Of a stretch of 64,000 nt of DNA, positions 26,081 to 34,780 are shown piece after piece (position 1 is the stretch's first letter; each line of letters opens with the position of its first letter). The translations under genes and the position numbers were made by a program. Source of the stretch: Flagellimonas abyssi (lineage in GTDB: Bacteria > Bacteroidota > Bacteroidia > Flavobacteriales > Flavobacteriaceae); the NCBI RefSeq assembly GCF_019457905.1, contig NZ_JAHZSV010000001.1, positions 372,001 to 436,000 on the forward strand, read 5' to 3'. The notes beneath the pieces are model-generated. The model was given only the letters and a program-made list of their open reading frames with translations. It was not told the DNA's origin and did no database searches.

Positions 26081-26112
26081 AAAAAGACCACTTTAAAAGT
26101 GGTCTTTTTTTG
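26081..26112 (+). terminator. Intrinsic terminator after tRNA-Met, usable from both sides
   Basis: GACCACTT at 26086-26093 pairs with AAGTGGTC at 26097-26104, flanked by A and T runs. It ends the tRNA transcript and, on the other strand, could end the HupE transcript. Confidence 0.85.
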
Positions 26113-26175
26113 TTTTGACAGTATTACTCCCCTTCCATAATTCACATTAATCTGGACATTAAACACCTGACTGAC

Positions 26176-26859
26176 TCAATGCCCATTAAAATAGCCATAG
26201 ACCTGATAAGCGAACAGACCGATACCCGCAATAATCAAATAAACATTGGATCCTTTATAAAAGGCTTCGTAGCTAGGTTTACCCTTCCAAGCCTTTATAA
26301 GAAGAATGATCGGGATTAGGGCGGCTATTTGGCCCAACTCAACACCAACGTTAAAGCTAATAATCTTCAGTAAAAATTGGTCTTGGCCCATATCAAAGGT
26401 TTGCAAACGTGTGGATAGCCCCAACCCGTGGATAAGTCCAAATAAAAATACCATCATCAATAAATTTGGAGCTCTGGTTCCAAGTTTTTTAAAGCCTTCC
26501 AAGTTCTCAAACCCCTTATAAAGTACGCTTAATGCTATGATGGCATCAATTAGGTGTTCATTGACCTGAACCCCTAGGTACGTCCCTCCTAAAAGCGTAA
26601 TGCTGTGTCCTATGGTAAAAACGGTGATAAACTTTAAAATATCCCGAAACCCTTTCAGGAAAAAGATAACCCCTACCAAAAACAGCAAGTGGTCATAACC
26701 TGTAAGCATATGCTTGGCCCCTACCCAAATATAGGATAACAACCCACCGCTATCCAATATCTGCTGGTCACCTGAGCTAACATCATGAGCCAGTAACAGC
26801 ATTGGAAAAAGTAACATTACCAAAAGAGAGAAGCTAGCTCCTACTGGTTTTATGTACAT
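26176..26859 (-). CDS. HupE/UreJ-family membrane protein
   Basis: This 227-residue polytopic protein has about 6 or 7 membrane segments and the family motif GYDHLLFLVGVIFFL with the later FTIGHSITLLGG. HupE/UreJ proteins move nickel, and some are linked to other divalent metals. It begins by TAATG overlap with the DUF4198 gene, so the two are made together. The pair probably brings a metal across the inner membrane, with the DUF4198 partner binding it outside. Confidence 0.88.
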   Translation of the reverse strand: MYIKPVGASFSLLVMLLFPMLLLAHDVSSGDQQILDSGGLLSYIWVGAKHMLTGYDHLLFLVGVIFFLKGFRDILKFITVFTIGHSITLLGGTYLGVQVNEHLIDAIIALSVLYKGFENLEGFKKLGTRAPNLLMMVFLFGLIHGLGLSTRLQTFDMGQDQFLLKIISFNVGVELGQIAALIPIILLIKAWKGKPSYEAFYKGSNVYLIIAGIGLFAYQVYGYFNGH

Positions 26860-27869
26860 TATTTCTTCTTGCTTTTAAAGTAAAAGAAAAGGCCGGCAAC
26901 AATTACCAAACTTACAAGGAGAAAAATGTAAGATGAAAAACTTTCTTCTTCATGTGTGTGATGATTTTCATCTTTATCCGTCCCATGCGCTGCACTATGA
27001 CCTGAACCCACGGCGAAGGTAAGCGTGGCCCAATTGGACTCGTGGGTGAGACCCTCTTCCTCCGACTGTACCATATAAATGGTTCTCATATGCCATACTC
27101 CTGCATTGGTTATTTCAAACTCTAAAATACCGGCATCATCAGTACGAAGTTGCAAACCAGAATTATGGTCATGGTCTGGGGTTTCTCCACTTTTATGCGT
27201 ATGCGGGTCCCCTCCATCATGACTATGTTCTATTGTGGTATTTTCTTCGGATTTCTCCGTACCAATAATTACCAATTGGTTGGCCAAAGGCTTCCCCTTA
27301 TACAGCAATTGTACTTTTAAGGAATGCCCGGCATGAATATCATAGGGGTTTTCTTGTGGAATAAATTCAATAGGATACCCCAATGCAGTTTTCCAGTCAT
27401 CAGACAATTCCTCTCCTACTTGAAAAATAGTTTTAACGTGCTTGGAGTATTTCTCAACCGCATCCTGGTCCAGAGCATTGTTCTCTTTTCTCCATTCCAA
27501 CATGTCTACCACTCCATCATGTTCCAAATAATCGTTGAACGATTTTGCATCCAATGCAATATTCTTTGCTGCAGTTGAAACACCTGCTACCCAAGTACCG
27601 GGGCCACCGGTCTTAAAATTCAAAAATGTAATACTGTCCTTTTCGGTCCATTGAGCTGAATCTACTTGGATACGCTGACCATTACCTACCAAGCTCATAT
27701 CGAGCATACGGTTCCTGTCTATTACATTTTCACTTTTCTCAAAAGTGCCATTAAATAGTTGAATTGCTGCATTTGTGTTCGGGTCAAGGAAATAATTGTC
27801 CATTTTCAAGAACATATCGTGACTACATAATAGCACGATGGCCAAAAGGCCAAAAAAAACTTTCTTCAT
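26859..27869 (-). CDS. DUF4198 metal-binding protein, membrane anchored
   Basis: The product is 336 residues with an N-terminal signal or anchor. SHDMFLKMDNYF follows the signal, as is typical for DUF4198 (nickel or cobalt transport-associated) proteins. Histidine-rich stretches lie near residue 215 (HSHDGGDPHTHK) and near residue 300 (HHTHEEE), suitable for binding metal. A C-terminal membrane helix and a lysine end follow. It is co-transcribed with the HupE gene. Confidence 0.85.
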   Translation of the reverse strand: MKKVFFGLLAIVLLCSHDMFLKMDNYFLDPNTNAAIQLFNGTFEKSENVIDRNRMLDMSLVGNGQRIQVDSAQWTEKDSITFLNFKTGGPGTWVAGVSTAAKNIALDAKSFNDYLEHDGVVDMLEWRKENNALDQDAVEKYSKHVKTIFQVGEELSDDWKTALGYPIEFIPQENPYDIHAGHSLKVQLLYKGKPLANQLVIIGTEKSEENTTIEHSHDGGDPHTHKSGETPDHDHNSGLQLRTDDAGILEFEITNAGVWHMRTIYMVQSEEEGLTHESNWATLTFAVGSGHSAAHGTDKDENHHTHEEESFSSYIFLLVSLVIVAGLFFYFKSKKK

Positions 27870-28010
27870 TATGATTTTGTTTGTTAAAGATCAGGTGGTG
27901 AAATCAATTTCCTACCTTGTGGTACAAATATCCGCAAATCATCTATTTTGTCCATACCCAAAATTTCAAAAACATAAAAATATCGTCCGTTTTGAAGTCT
28001 GGATAATCGG

Positions 28011-30563
28011 CTACATATTTACAAATCGATAGAGCTCATCGGAAGCTTGTAAGAGTTTTCCTTTTAATGAAGGTTCAAGGCCTGGGTGATTTTTCAAATA
28101 TTCCTCCACTATTTGATAAGCTTCTTTGGACTGATATTGCCCCACTGTAGCTGACAACCATCTTTTAGGAAAGAAAATATCACCTGTCCTTTGAATCTCC
28201 TCCAATAAGTCCAATGCCAACGGAAGTTGTTGTATTGCGGTTTTTTGTCGTAAAGGATGGTGCAGATATCCACAAGCGGTTCCCACCCAAGATTCTTTTT
28301 CCCTGTTTTTGGTATCTCGGAACGATTTAAAAAAGGTTTCCCTCACCGCAGCATCAGATGAAAGTGCGGGCTGTAAGAATTCAAATCGTTTTATCTTGTC
28401 TGCATTATCCAATTCGGATTTGGCTGTTTCCAGAATTTCACCAGCTTTTTTATGATCATATAAGGCCAAATCCATTGCCATATCGGTATAATCGTCCTGA
28501 TTAAACTTTAGACCTGGTATTTTTATGTTTTTGCTCCAAACGGCATACAGCCTCTCCTTGGCCCTTTCAGAATATGCTAAACCTTTCCAGAGTCCAAAAA
28601 TATTTTTCTTGATATTGGGCTCATATGTATCCTCGAGCAGTTCTTTCCATAGCAAGTTTTCGACCAATGGCTGCTTTTCCGCTCTTTGTTCTTCGGTAAA
28701 GTAACTCCAAAACAATTGTGAAGCTTCTCCACTGACCATTCCATGAACAAATTCGTTTTCCTCTTGTAGGATGACATCCATATATAAATCAAAAACCTCG
28801 AGAGGAGGGATTTGCCCAGATAGAACGTTCTCATAGGCATTGAGATAGGCATATCCACGGGCGACTTCATCTTTTAGCGTTGGGATTACGTTCAATTTGG
28901 ACGAATCCAAAGGAAAAATACCATAGCCAAAGGCATTTGAGTTATAAATTATCGTCTCGGGTCGTGGAAGTCCCTCCGCTAACTTCACATTTACAATACT
29001 ATCGGATATCGTGACTGGGATTATTCTGGTGCTATCCGGATATACCAAGGTTATTTCAAAAGATTGTGGCCATAATTTATCACTTCCATCTTCTGCTTTT
29101 TGAGAAAGCGTGAAACTTGCTATTTTCCCATTTTCATACTCAATCCCCTCAGTTATCATAGGCCTACCTGATTGATTTACCCATACTTCACTCCAATCTT
29201 TTAGGTTTATGGGCGTCCTTTCATCCAAAATCTCCACCAAATCGTTCCAAGTGGCATTTCCATAGGCATAGGCCTGAATATATTCGCGTATACCATCTCG
29301 GAAAGCCTTCTCCCCGATTGCAGCCTCTAGTTGCCGCATCATAATTGGTGCCTTGTTATATATGATGCCCCCGTAAAGACTACCAGCATTTTTTAGGTTA
29401 TCCAAATGTTGCCGTATAGGGTTGGTGCCACGAGTCCTGTCCTCACCGTAGGCACCACGGTAATGGGAAATCAAAAACTGGAGTTTATGGTTGATTTCGG
29501 GAAAGGTCGGGTTCATGATCTTATCGGCCATAAAATTGGCAAACACCTCTTTCATCCACACATCGTTGAACCAATCCATGGTGACCATATCCCCAAACCA
29601 CATATGGGATGTTTCATGTGCTATAAGTTTGGCACTGCCCATAAGACGGCGTTCGGTAGCACTTTCATCCAAGAAGATAGAGGATTGACGGTATTGAATG
29701 GCTCCAATATGCTCCATTCCTCCGTATTGAAACCCTGGAATGGCGGCAAAATCCAATTTCTTGAAGGGAAACTCATATTGGGTGTAATCCTTTAAAAAAT
29801 CGATTGATCGCTGATGAAGGTCGAAAATCTTGGGAACACTGTAAGCAATTTTTGCGGAATCTGTTTCACGATATAGCATTGTCATATCAAACATACCTGG
29901 GTTTTCGGTAACCGATTCAAACTTTCCTGCAACCAAAGAAAACAGATAAGTACTCATAAAATCGCTTTCCTCAAATGAGTAATGTACCGTTTCGCCTTTT
30001 GGCTTCGCTTCCTTTAGTGGTGCTCCACAAAGAACTTTCCAGTCGGCAGGTGCCATAACATCCACTACATAACGTCCCTTGATGTTGGGCTGATCAAAAC
30101 AAGGGAACAATGTACTGGCACGATCAGGTACCAAAAGGGTATATAAATAGTTTTCATTCCTGTTCAAGGACAGTTCTCCCGCATTAAAGGTAATTTCAAT
30201 CGTATTGGGCCCTTCCTCAAGGTTTTCCGAAATAATAATATGTTCTTGTTGATGAACAACTTCTTGCTCTTGACCATTTACCCGAATAGTTTTTAACAAT
30301 GAAGCGTCTGCATTAAAATCAAGATATAAGGGTTGCGAAAGATCATGAAGGTCCACATCCAACTTTAATTTTGAGGCTATTGGACGATTTTTATCCGCTG
30401 GGATATCAAAAGAAAGTCCATACACCACATTGGATACTTGGCCAACTCGATACTCTGCCAGTTGCAGCGGAATACCCTCTGCCAATAAATCTTCTTTTTT
30501 TGTTGACTCACAGGAGGTTGAAATTATCAATACACTCACACAGGCCAGAATGCTTGTTTTCAT
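28011..30563 (-). CDS. M1-family metallopeptidase lipoprotein (aminopeptidase N type)
   Basis: This 850-residue zinc aminopeptidase has a lipobox ISTSC (C18). The catalytic zinc site is complete: HETSH at 316-320 and E339 after 18 residues. The exopeptidase motif, usually GAMEN, reads GGMEH at 281-285. A DQPNIKGRY segment lies upstream of the active site, and a long helical C-terminal domain follows. It probably sits in the outer membrane or periplasm and trims peptides for nutrition. It is monocistronic as far as spacing shows. Confidence 0.92.
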   Translation of the reverse strand: MKTSILACVSVLIISTSCESTKKEDLLAEGIPLQLAEYRVGQVSNVVYGLSFDIPADKNRPIASKLKLDVDLHDLSQPLYLDFNADASLLKTIRVNGQEQEVVHQQEHIIISENLEEGPNTIEITFNAGELSLNRNENYLYTLLVPDRASTLFPCFDQPNIKGRYVVDVMAPADWKVLCGAPLKEAKPKGETVHYSFEESDFMSTYLFSLVAGKFESVTENPGMFDMTMLYRETDSAKIAYSVPKIFDLHQRSIDFLKDYTQYEFPFKKLDFAAIPGFQYGGMEHIGAIQYRQSSIFLDESATERRLMGSAKLIAHETSHMWFGDMVTMDWFNDVWMKEVFANFMADKIMNPTFPEINHKLQFLISHYRGAYGEDRTRGTNPIRQHLDNLKNAGSLYGGIIYNKAPIMMRQLEAAIGEKAFRDGIREYIQAYAYGNATWNDLVEILDERTPINLKDWSEVWVNQSGRPMITEGIEYENGKIASFTLSQKAEDGSDKLWPQSFEITLVYPDSTRIIPVTISDSIVNVKLAEGLPRPETIIYNSNAFGYGIFPLDSSKLNVIPTLKDEVARGYAYLNAYENVLSGQIPPLEVFDLYMDVILQEENEFVHGMVSGEASQLFWSYFTEEQRAEKQPLVENLLWKELLEDTYEPNIKKNIFGLWKGLAYSERAKERLYAVWSKNIKIPGLKFNQDDYTDMAMDLALYDHKKAGEILETAKSELDNADKIKRFEFLQPALSSDAAVRETFFKSFRDTKNREKESWVGTACGYLHHPLRQKTAIQQLPLALDLLEEIQRTGDIFFPKRWLSATVGQYQSKEAYQIVEEYLKNHPGLEPSLKGKLLQASDELYRFVNM

Positions 30564-30642
30564 AAAAACTTGGTTGATTCGGTTCCCTTTTGCTCATCAA
30601 GGTAGCTAAAATCATCTTGATAAAGCATTAAAAAACAAATAC

Positions 30643-31407
30643 TTAATCCCTTACCACATAGTTGACGATATCCACTCCTGTATTCCCGGTTTTTGGGTTG
30701 TAGGCATAAACGGTGATTTGATAATATCCAGCTTCCTTGATTCCAAAGTGGCCTTGAAAGCTGTTTTGTGCTGGATTGTCCAATTCGACCTCCCCTACAC
30801 TCTCTCCGTCTTTTTTGACCATGGCTTTCACTTCAATTAATTTGGAATCCCAAATTCCATCTACTTCTATCGGGCAACCGCACATCATAACGATATGGGC
30901 CTCTATTGGTAACCCTGAATCGGGTATAGATCCCAGATTAATATATTGATGGGTATTGGGCTTTAAAATATCCACCACAAAACCAGGTATTTCCAATACT
31001 ATACCATCTCCTAAAATGTGTTTACCTGGAATCAACCAAAGTTCCGTACTGGCCTGTACGCGAGCATTTTTTTTATGGATTGGCGATAGTATTTCCACCT
31101 GCACAAAAACGGGCTCGTTGATATCCAAAATGGCCAAAAAACCTGCGGTCTTATCATCGCTGAGTTCCGTGTAACGTTCATGGACACTCTTCATGATCAG
31201 GTCAGTGTTTCCCGTTGCACCAGTGGTATTGCCCTCGGCCATGATCTCACCGTTCAAACTGTTACGGACGATTACGTGGGCTCCTCCTATGGAACTTCCA
31301 ACGAACTTGGCATCCTTTGCCTTGGCACGTACCATGAGTTTTGTCTCGGTGGCAAAACCATGTAAACAAATAAGGAGTAATGTTAGGGATAGAATTGATT
31401 TCTTCAT
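30643..31407 (-). CDS. Uncharacterised exported protein
   Basis: The product is 254 residues with a signal peptide ending near HGFAT. The mature part is beta-rich and looks like two immunoglobulin-like or carbohydrate-binding-type domains, but I cannot assign a family. An MMCGCPIEVDG segment near residue 175 has a Cys-Gly-Cys pair that might bind metal or form a disulfide. The last part resembles a Big/Ig-like fold. Function unknown. Confidence 0.75.
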   Translation of the reverse strand: MKKSILSLTLLLICLHGFATETKLMVRAKAKDAKFVGSSIGGAHVIVRNSLNGEIMAEGNTTGATGNTDLIMKSVHERYTELSDDKTAGFLAILDINEPVFVQVEILSPIHKKNARVQASTELWLIPGKHILGDGIVLEIPGFVVDILKPNTHQYINLGSIPDSGLPIEAHIVMMCGCPIEVDGIWDSKLIEVKAMVKKDGESVGEVELDNPAQNSFQGHFGIKEAGYYQITVYAYNPKTGNTGVDIVNYVVRD

Positions 31408-31489
31408 TTTGGTTGATTTTTCAATCCTAAAATTAAGGCTTTTAAAAAGTTCTCAGGGGCGAAATCCGTTTTTTATCCCAATTCAATTA

Positions 31490-31732
31490 CTACGAACCAA
31501 CTTGTGAACGTAATTGCTTAAGTTCATCTCTGGCCGCCCGTATAAGTTGTTTTAGTTGATTGGAATCCTTTTTGGGGCAATCTTGCCCCAAATGATATTC
31601 GGAGCTTTCTATAACTCTTTGACAATAGGAAATTTGTTCTTGCAATGGACATTTGCAGATGGTCTGGCCGTATAAATTGTCCAATTGGCGCAAGGAAGGG
31701 GTCGAGGCACTATTTTTAAAAATCTTCAACAT
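31490..31732 (-). CDS. Small cysteine-containing protein, unassigned
   Basis: This is an 80-residue protein. It has three cysteines in the first half (ICKCPLQEQISYC) and one more near residue 52. The C-terminal third is a charged helix (NQLKQLIRAARDELKQLRSQ). It lies between two genes of the same strand and has an ordinary codon pattern, so it is probably real. Function unknown; a small cytoplasmic redox or zinc protein is possible. Confidence 0.5.
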   Translation of the reverse strand: MLKIFKNSASTPSLRQLDNLYGQTICKCPLQEQISYCQRVIESSEYHLGQDCPKKDSNQLKQLIRAARDELKQLRSQVGS

Positions 31733-31792
31733 AAATCAAACAGATAATCTCATCACACAATACCGCAACAAAAATCAAGCCACAGTATTTTG

Positions 31793-32494
31793 CTACTCTC
31801 CCTCTACCCTCAGCATAAACCCACGGCGGCTTACGTTTACTATGCTCAGTTTGGGGTCGTGCGCCAGATGTTTACGTAAATGCGATATAAAAACGTTGAG
31901 ACTTTTTTTGTTGAAATAATCATTCTTGTCCCAAACCGTGGTCAAGATTTCTTTATGAGTACACAATTGATTTTTGTTCTTGGCCAATAATGCCAGAAGG
32001 TCAAATTCCTTTCCTGTTAATTTGATAGGCTTCCCGTTGTGTTTGAGTTCAAAATTGTCCATGTTGAGAACGTAATCGCCAATCTCATATTCGGACACTT
32101 GAACTTCTTGTTCCTCATCCTTTACCAACCTGGCCAACAATGCATTGATACGCACAACAAGCTCTTCTTCATCTATGGGCTTTTTAAGATAGTCAACAGC
32201 ACCCATTGAAAACCCTTTAAGAACATCTATTTTGAGCGACCTTGCTGTCAAAAAAATAAAGGGCAGCTCGGGATTTATTCCTTTTATCTTTTGTGACAGT
32301 TCAAATCCATCCATATCGGGGAGCATCACGTCTAATATGGCCAAGTCAAAAACATTGGTCTTGGTTTTTAGCACAGCCTCCGAAGCATCTTTGGCCCACG
32401 TAACCACAAAACCCTTCATTCCTAAATATTCCGATAATAGATACCCTAGGGAATTATCATCCTCAACCAATATCAACTTATATTTTTTATCCAT
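31793..32494 (-). CDS. OmpR-family response regulator
   Basis: This 233-residue regulator has a receiver domain (acidic EDD at 11-13, phosphorylation site D55 in LAILDVMLPDMDG) and a winged-helix DNA-binding domain (LTGKEFDLLALLAKN). It overlaps the kinase gene by 8 bases, giving a two-gene system. RprXY of Bacteroides is a comparable pair, but the target genes cannot be read from here. Confidence 0.94.
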   Translation of the reverse strand: MDKKYKLILVEDDNSLGYLLSEYLGMKGFVVTWAKDASEAVLKTKTNVFDLAILDVMLPDMDGFELSQKIKGINPELPFIFLTARSLKIDVLKGFSMGAVDYLKKPIDEEELVVRINALLARLVKDEEQEVQVSEYEIGDYVLNMDNFELKHNGKPIKLTGKEFDLLALLAKNKNQLCTHKEILTTVWDKNDYFNKKSLNVFISHLRKHLAHDPKLSIVNVSRRGFMLRVEGE

Positions 32495-33761
32495 TTTTGG
32501 TCAATTTAAAGGACATGGTAAATGTGGTTCCTTGTCCTGGTTCGCTTTGCACCGTAATTTTTCCACGGTGCATTTTGATTATTTTTTGCACATAATACAG
32601 TCCTAAGCCGTATCCTTTTACCTTGTGGACATCTCCATTTTTAACCCTATAATATTTTTTGAAGATTTTGGGCATATCCTCCTTGGCAATACCTTGTCCA
32701 TTATCGGTGGCCCTGATGAACAATCGTCCCTTTTGTTTGCTTGCGGTCAATTTTATTTGTGGATTGTCCGAGTACTTTTTTGCATTTTCCAATAGGTTGC
32801 CCACCACATTTTCCAGATGGAACCTTTCGGCCCTAATAATGTATGGACCTTCTTCGAGTTCGAACTCAAACTGAATTTCTTCATGCTTGGCCAACAAACT
32901 AAAACCTTCGCAAATTCGCTCCAGTTCTGGTTTAAAATCAATCTCCTGAAACTGCAATAGTTTGTTTCCGGACTCCATGCTGGCCAGCTCCAAAACTTTA
33001 TCGATATGCTTTTTGAGCCTGTTCGATTCGGCTCGAATCAATTCCACCACGGCTTTTTTATTCTCAGGCACATCTTCCTCCAAGATTTTGCTTGCCAATC
33101 CTATGGAGAAGACAGGTGTTTTTAATTCATGTGTCAGGTTATTGATAAAATCGTTCGTGGTAGTGTTGATGCTTCGTTGTAAATAAAATGATCTAAGTAC
33201 CCATATTACCACTATGATTATCATCAACAAGAATAATAGTCCAGGAACGATGAGCCCCCGTAATTGTCCCAAAAAGTACTTGTTCAAATCTTCAAAACCA
33301 ATCTCCAGAATAATTTCTTTTTGGAGCAATTCTGGTAAATATCCTTTCACTTTAATTGGGTAAGTAAGGTCTTCTTGCGCTTTTATGTGAGGGCGTACGG
33401 AACTCAAATATGTTATGGAATCGCGTGAATACAGTTTATAGGTGAAAGGGGCATCAATTCCGGAAAGGTTTAACTGGTAAGAGATATAGTCGTTTAAATA
33501 ATATTGGGATGCCTTCTCTAGGCTATCCAACCCGATCCTGACCTCGGAAGTATCTTTTCTGATAGTATTTCCCAGTGTGTAGGTCAATGAGTTTACCGCT
33601 GAGAGCTCACTGTTTATATTGTCTCTGGCCTGATCCATTTTATCAGAAAATTGGACACGGGCCAAACCTAGTCCCACCCTCAGATATTGGTATTGCACCA
33701 CCAACAAACCGACAACTGCGATTATAAAAAAAATAACATAGAGGTTCCTTTTGGTCAGCAT
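32487..33761 (-). CDS. Membrane sensor histidine kinase
   Basis: The product is 424 residues. A membrane segment spans residues 8-26, a periplasmic sensor region of about 140 residues follows, then a second membrane segment at about 169-190. The HisKA motif is NNLTHELKTPV, with phosphorylated H211. The HATPase domain has N-, G1- and G2-type boxes (ENAKKYS, ATDNGQGI, GYGLGLYY). It is co-expressed with the response regulator that overlaps its end. Confidence 0.94.
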   Translation of the reverse strand: MLTKRNLYVIFFIIAVVGLLVVQYQYLRVGLGLARVQFSDKMDQARDNINSELSAVNSLTYTLGNTIRKDTSEVRIGLDSLEKASQYYLNDYISYQLNLSGIDAPFTYKLYSRDSITYLSSVRPHIKAQEDLTYPIKVKGYLPELLQKEIILEIGFEDLNKYFLGQLRGLIVPGLLFLLMIIIVVIWVLRSFYLQRSINTTTNDFINNLTHELKTPVFSIGLASKILEEDVPENKKAVVELIRAESNRLKKHIDKVLELASMESGNKLLQFQEIDFKPELERICEGFSLLAKHEEIQFEFELEEGPYIIRAERFHLENVVGNLLENAKKYSDNPQIKLTASKQKGRLFIRATDNGQGIAKEDMPKIFKKYYRVKNGDVHKVKGYGLGLYYVQKIIKMHRGKITVQSEPGQGTTFTMSFKLTKNG

Positions 33762-34033
33762 ACCGCTAAATAAACAAAAATATACCAGCTAATTACCCAA
33801 TGGTTAACCCTATTAGTCTTTCATTAACCTTTTTGATCTTTCATTAGTCCCTGTGCTTAAACACAAGGTTTATATTAGCGTTGAGTTTAGTTAAAACATA
33901 TAAAGTAGTAAATCTTCAAACCGACCTGTTCTAGGTCGGTTTTTTTATTTTAATGCAACGGAAGCCCTATTTTCATTTTTCGGCTATGGATTAAGGTTCT
34001 ATATAGTTTATCTTTGGATTCCAAATTATATGG
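33762..34033. other. Intergenic region between divergent kinase and phosphatase genes, holds an orphan terminator
   Basis: The 272 bases contain no credible protein-coding gene. They hold the plus-strand hairpin at 33918-33942 and a TATCTTTG -7 box at 34009-34016 for the downstream PHP gene. No obvious -33 element is visible. Confidence 0.7.
33918..33948 (+). terminator. Intrinsic terminator without an upstream gene
   Basis: AAACCGACCT at 33918-33927 pairs with AGGTCGGTTT at 33933-33942 around a 5-base loop and is followed by further T. On the plus strand no gene precedes it, because the nearest left gene reads the other way. Confidence 0.8.
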
Positions 34034-34777
34034 ATGATAAGTATTTTTCAGAAGAAAATTTACTTGGTCGATTATTTGAGCGGCCTTGTGGATATCCACA
34101 ACCACATTTTACCTGGTATTGACGATGGCGCCAAAACTGTTGGGGATTCGTTGGAGTTGATCAAAGGATTTTCCGATTTTGGGGTGACTAATTTTATATG
34201 CACGCCCCATATCATGCACAATTACTATGACAACACCCCAAGTACAATCAAAAAGGCACATGGTAAACTTTATAATGAATTGCAAAAAAATGATGGTTTG
34301 CAAGTCAATTTGGAGTATGCCGCTGAACACATGATCGATGATAATTTTGAAAGCATACTGCATGGCAAACAAGTAATGCCTTTGGGAAAGGATTATTTGC
34401 TAGTCGAAATGTCGTATTTACAGCCATCCTTTAATTTTGATGTGGCCGTTGACCAAATCGCCAAGCACAAATATTTTCCAATACTGGCACACCCGGAAAG
34501 GTATATGTACTATCATGGTAAATATGGGAAGTATGCGTCCTTAAAATCTGAAGGAGTCTTGTTTCAGCTCAATCTATTGTCGTTGAGTCCCAAATCCTAT
34601 GGAAAGGCTGTGCATAAAACAGCTGAGAAACTATTGAACGACGGTATGATCGATTTTGTAGGAAGCGATGTCCACAACATCAGGCAATTGATGTTGTTGA
34701 AAGAAATCAAAATATCAAAAAAGACATTAGATCATCTCTTCCCTATTATCGAAAATACAATTCAGACCTTTTATTGA
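34034..34777 (+). CDS. PHP-type tyrosine-protein phosphatase, CpsB/YwqE family
   Basis: This 247-residue metal-dependent phosphatase removes phosphate from the tyrosine cluster of BY-kinases and so regulates polysaccharide export. PHP metal motifs are visible: DIHNH at 20-24, a later CTPHIMHNYY, LAHPERY and GSDVHN. It converges on the Wzc-like kinase gene with only 3 bases between stops, which suits a partner phosphatase. Its own -7 box (TATCTTTG, 34009-34016) lies 18 bases ahead. Confidence 0.9.
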   Translation: MISIFQKKIYLVDYLSGLVDIHNHILPGIDDGAKTVGDSLELIKGFSDFGVTNFICTPHIMHNYYDNTPSTIKKAHGKLYNELQKNDGLQVNLEYAAEHMIDDNFESILHGKQVMPLGKDYLLVEMSYLQPSFNFDVAVDQIAKHKYFPILAHPERYMYYHGKYGKYASLKSEGVLFQLNLLSLSPKSYGKAVHKTAEKLLNDGMIDFVGSDVHNIRQLMLLKEIKISKKTLDHLFPIIENTIQTFY

Positions 34778-34780
34778 TTA

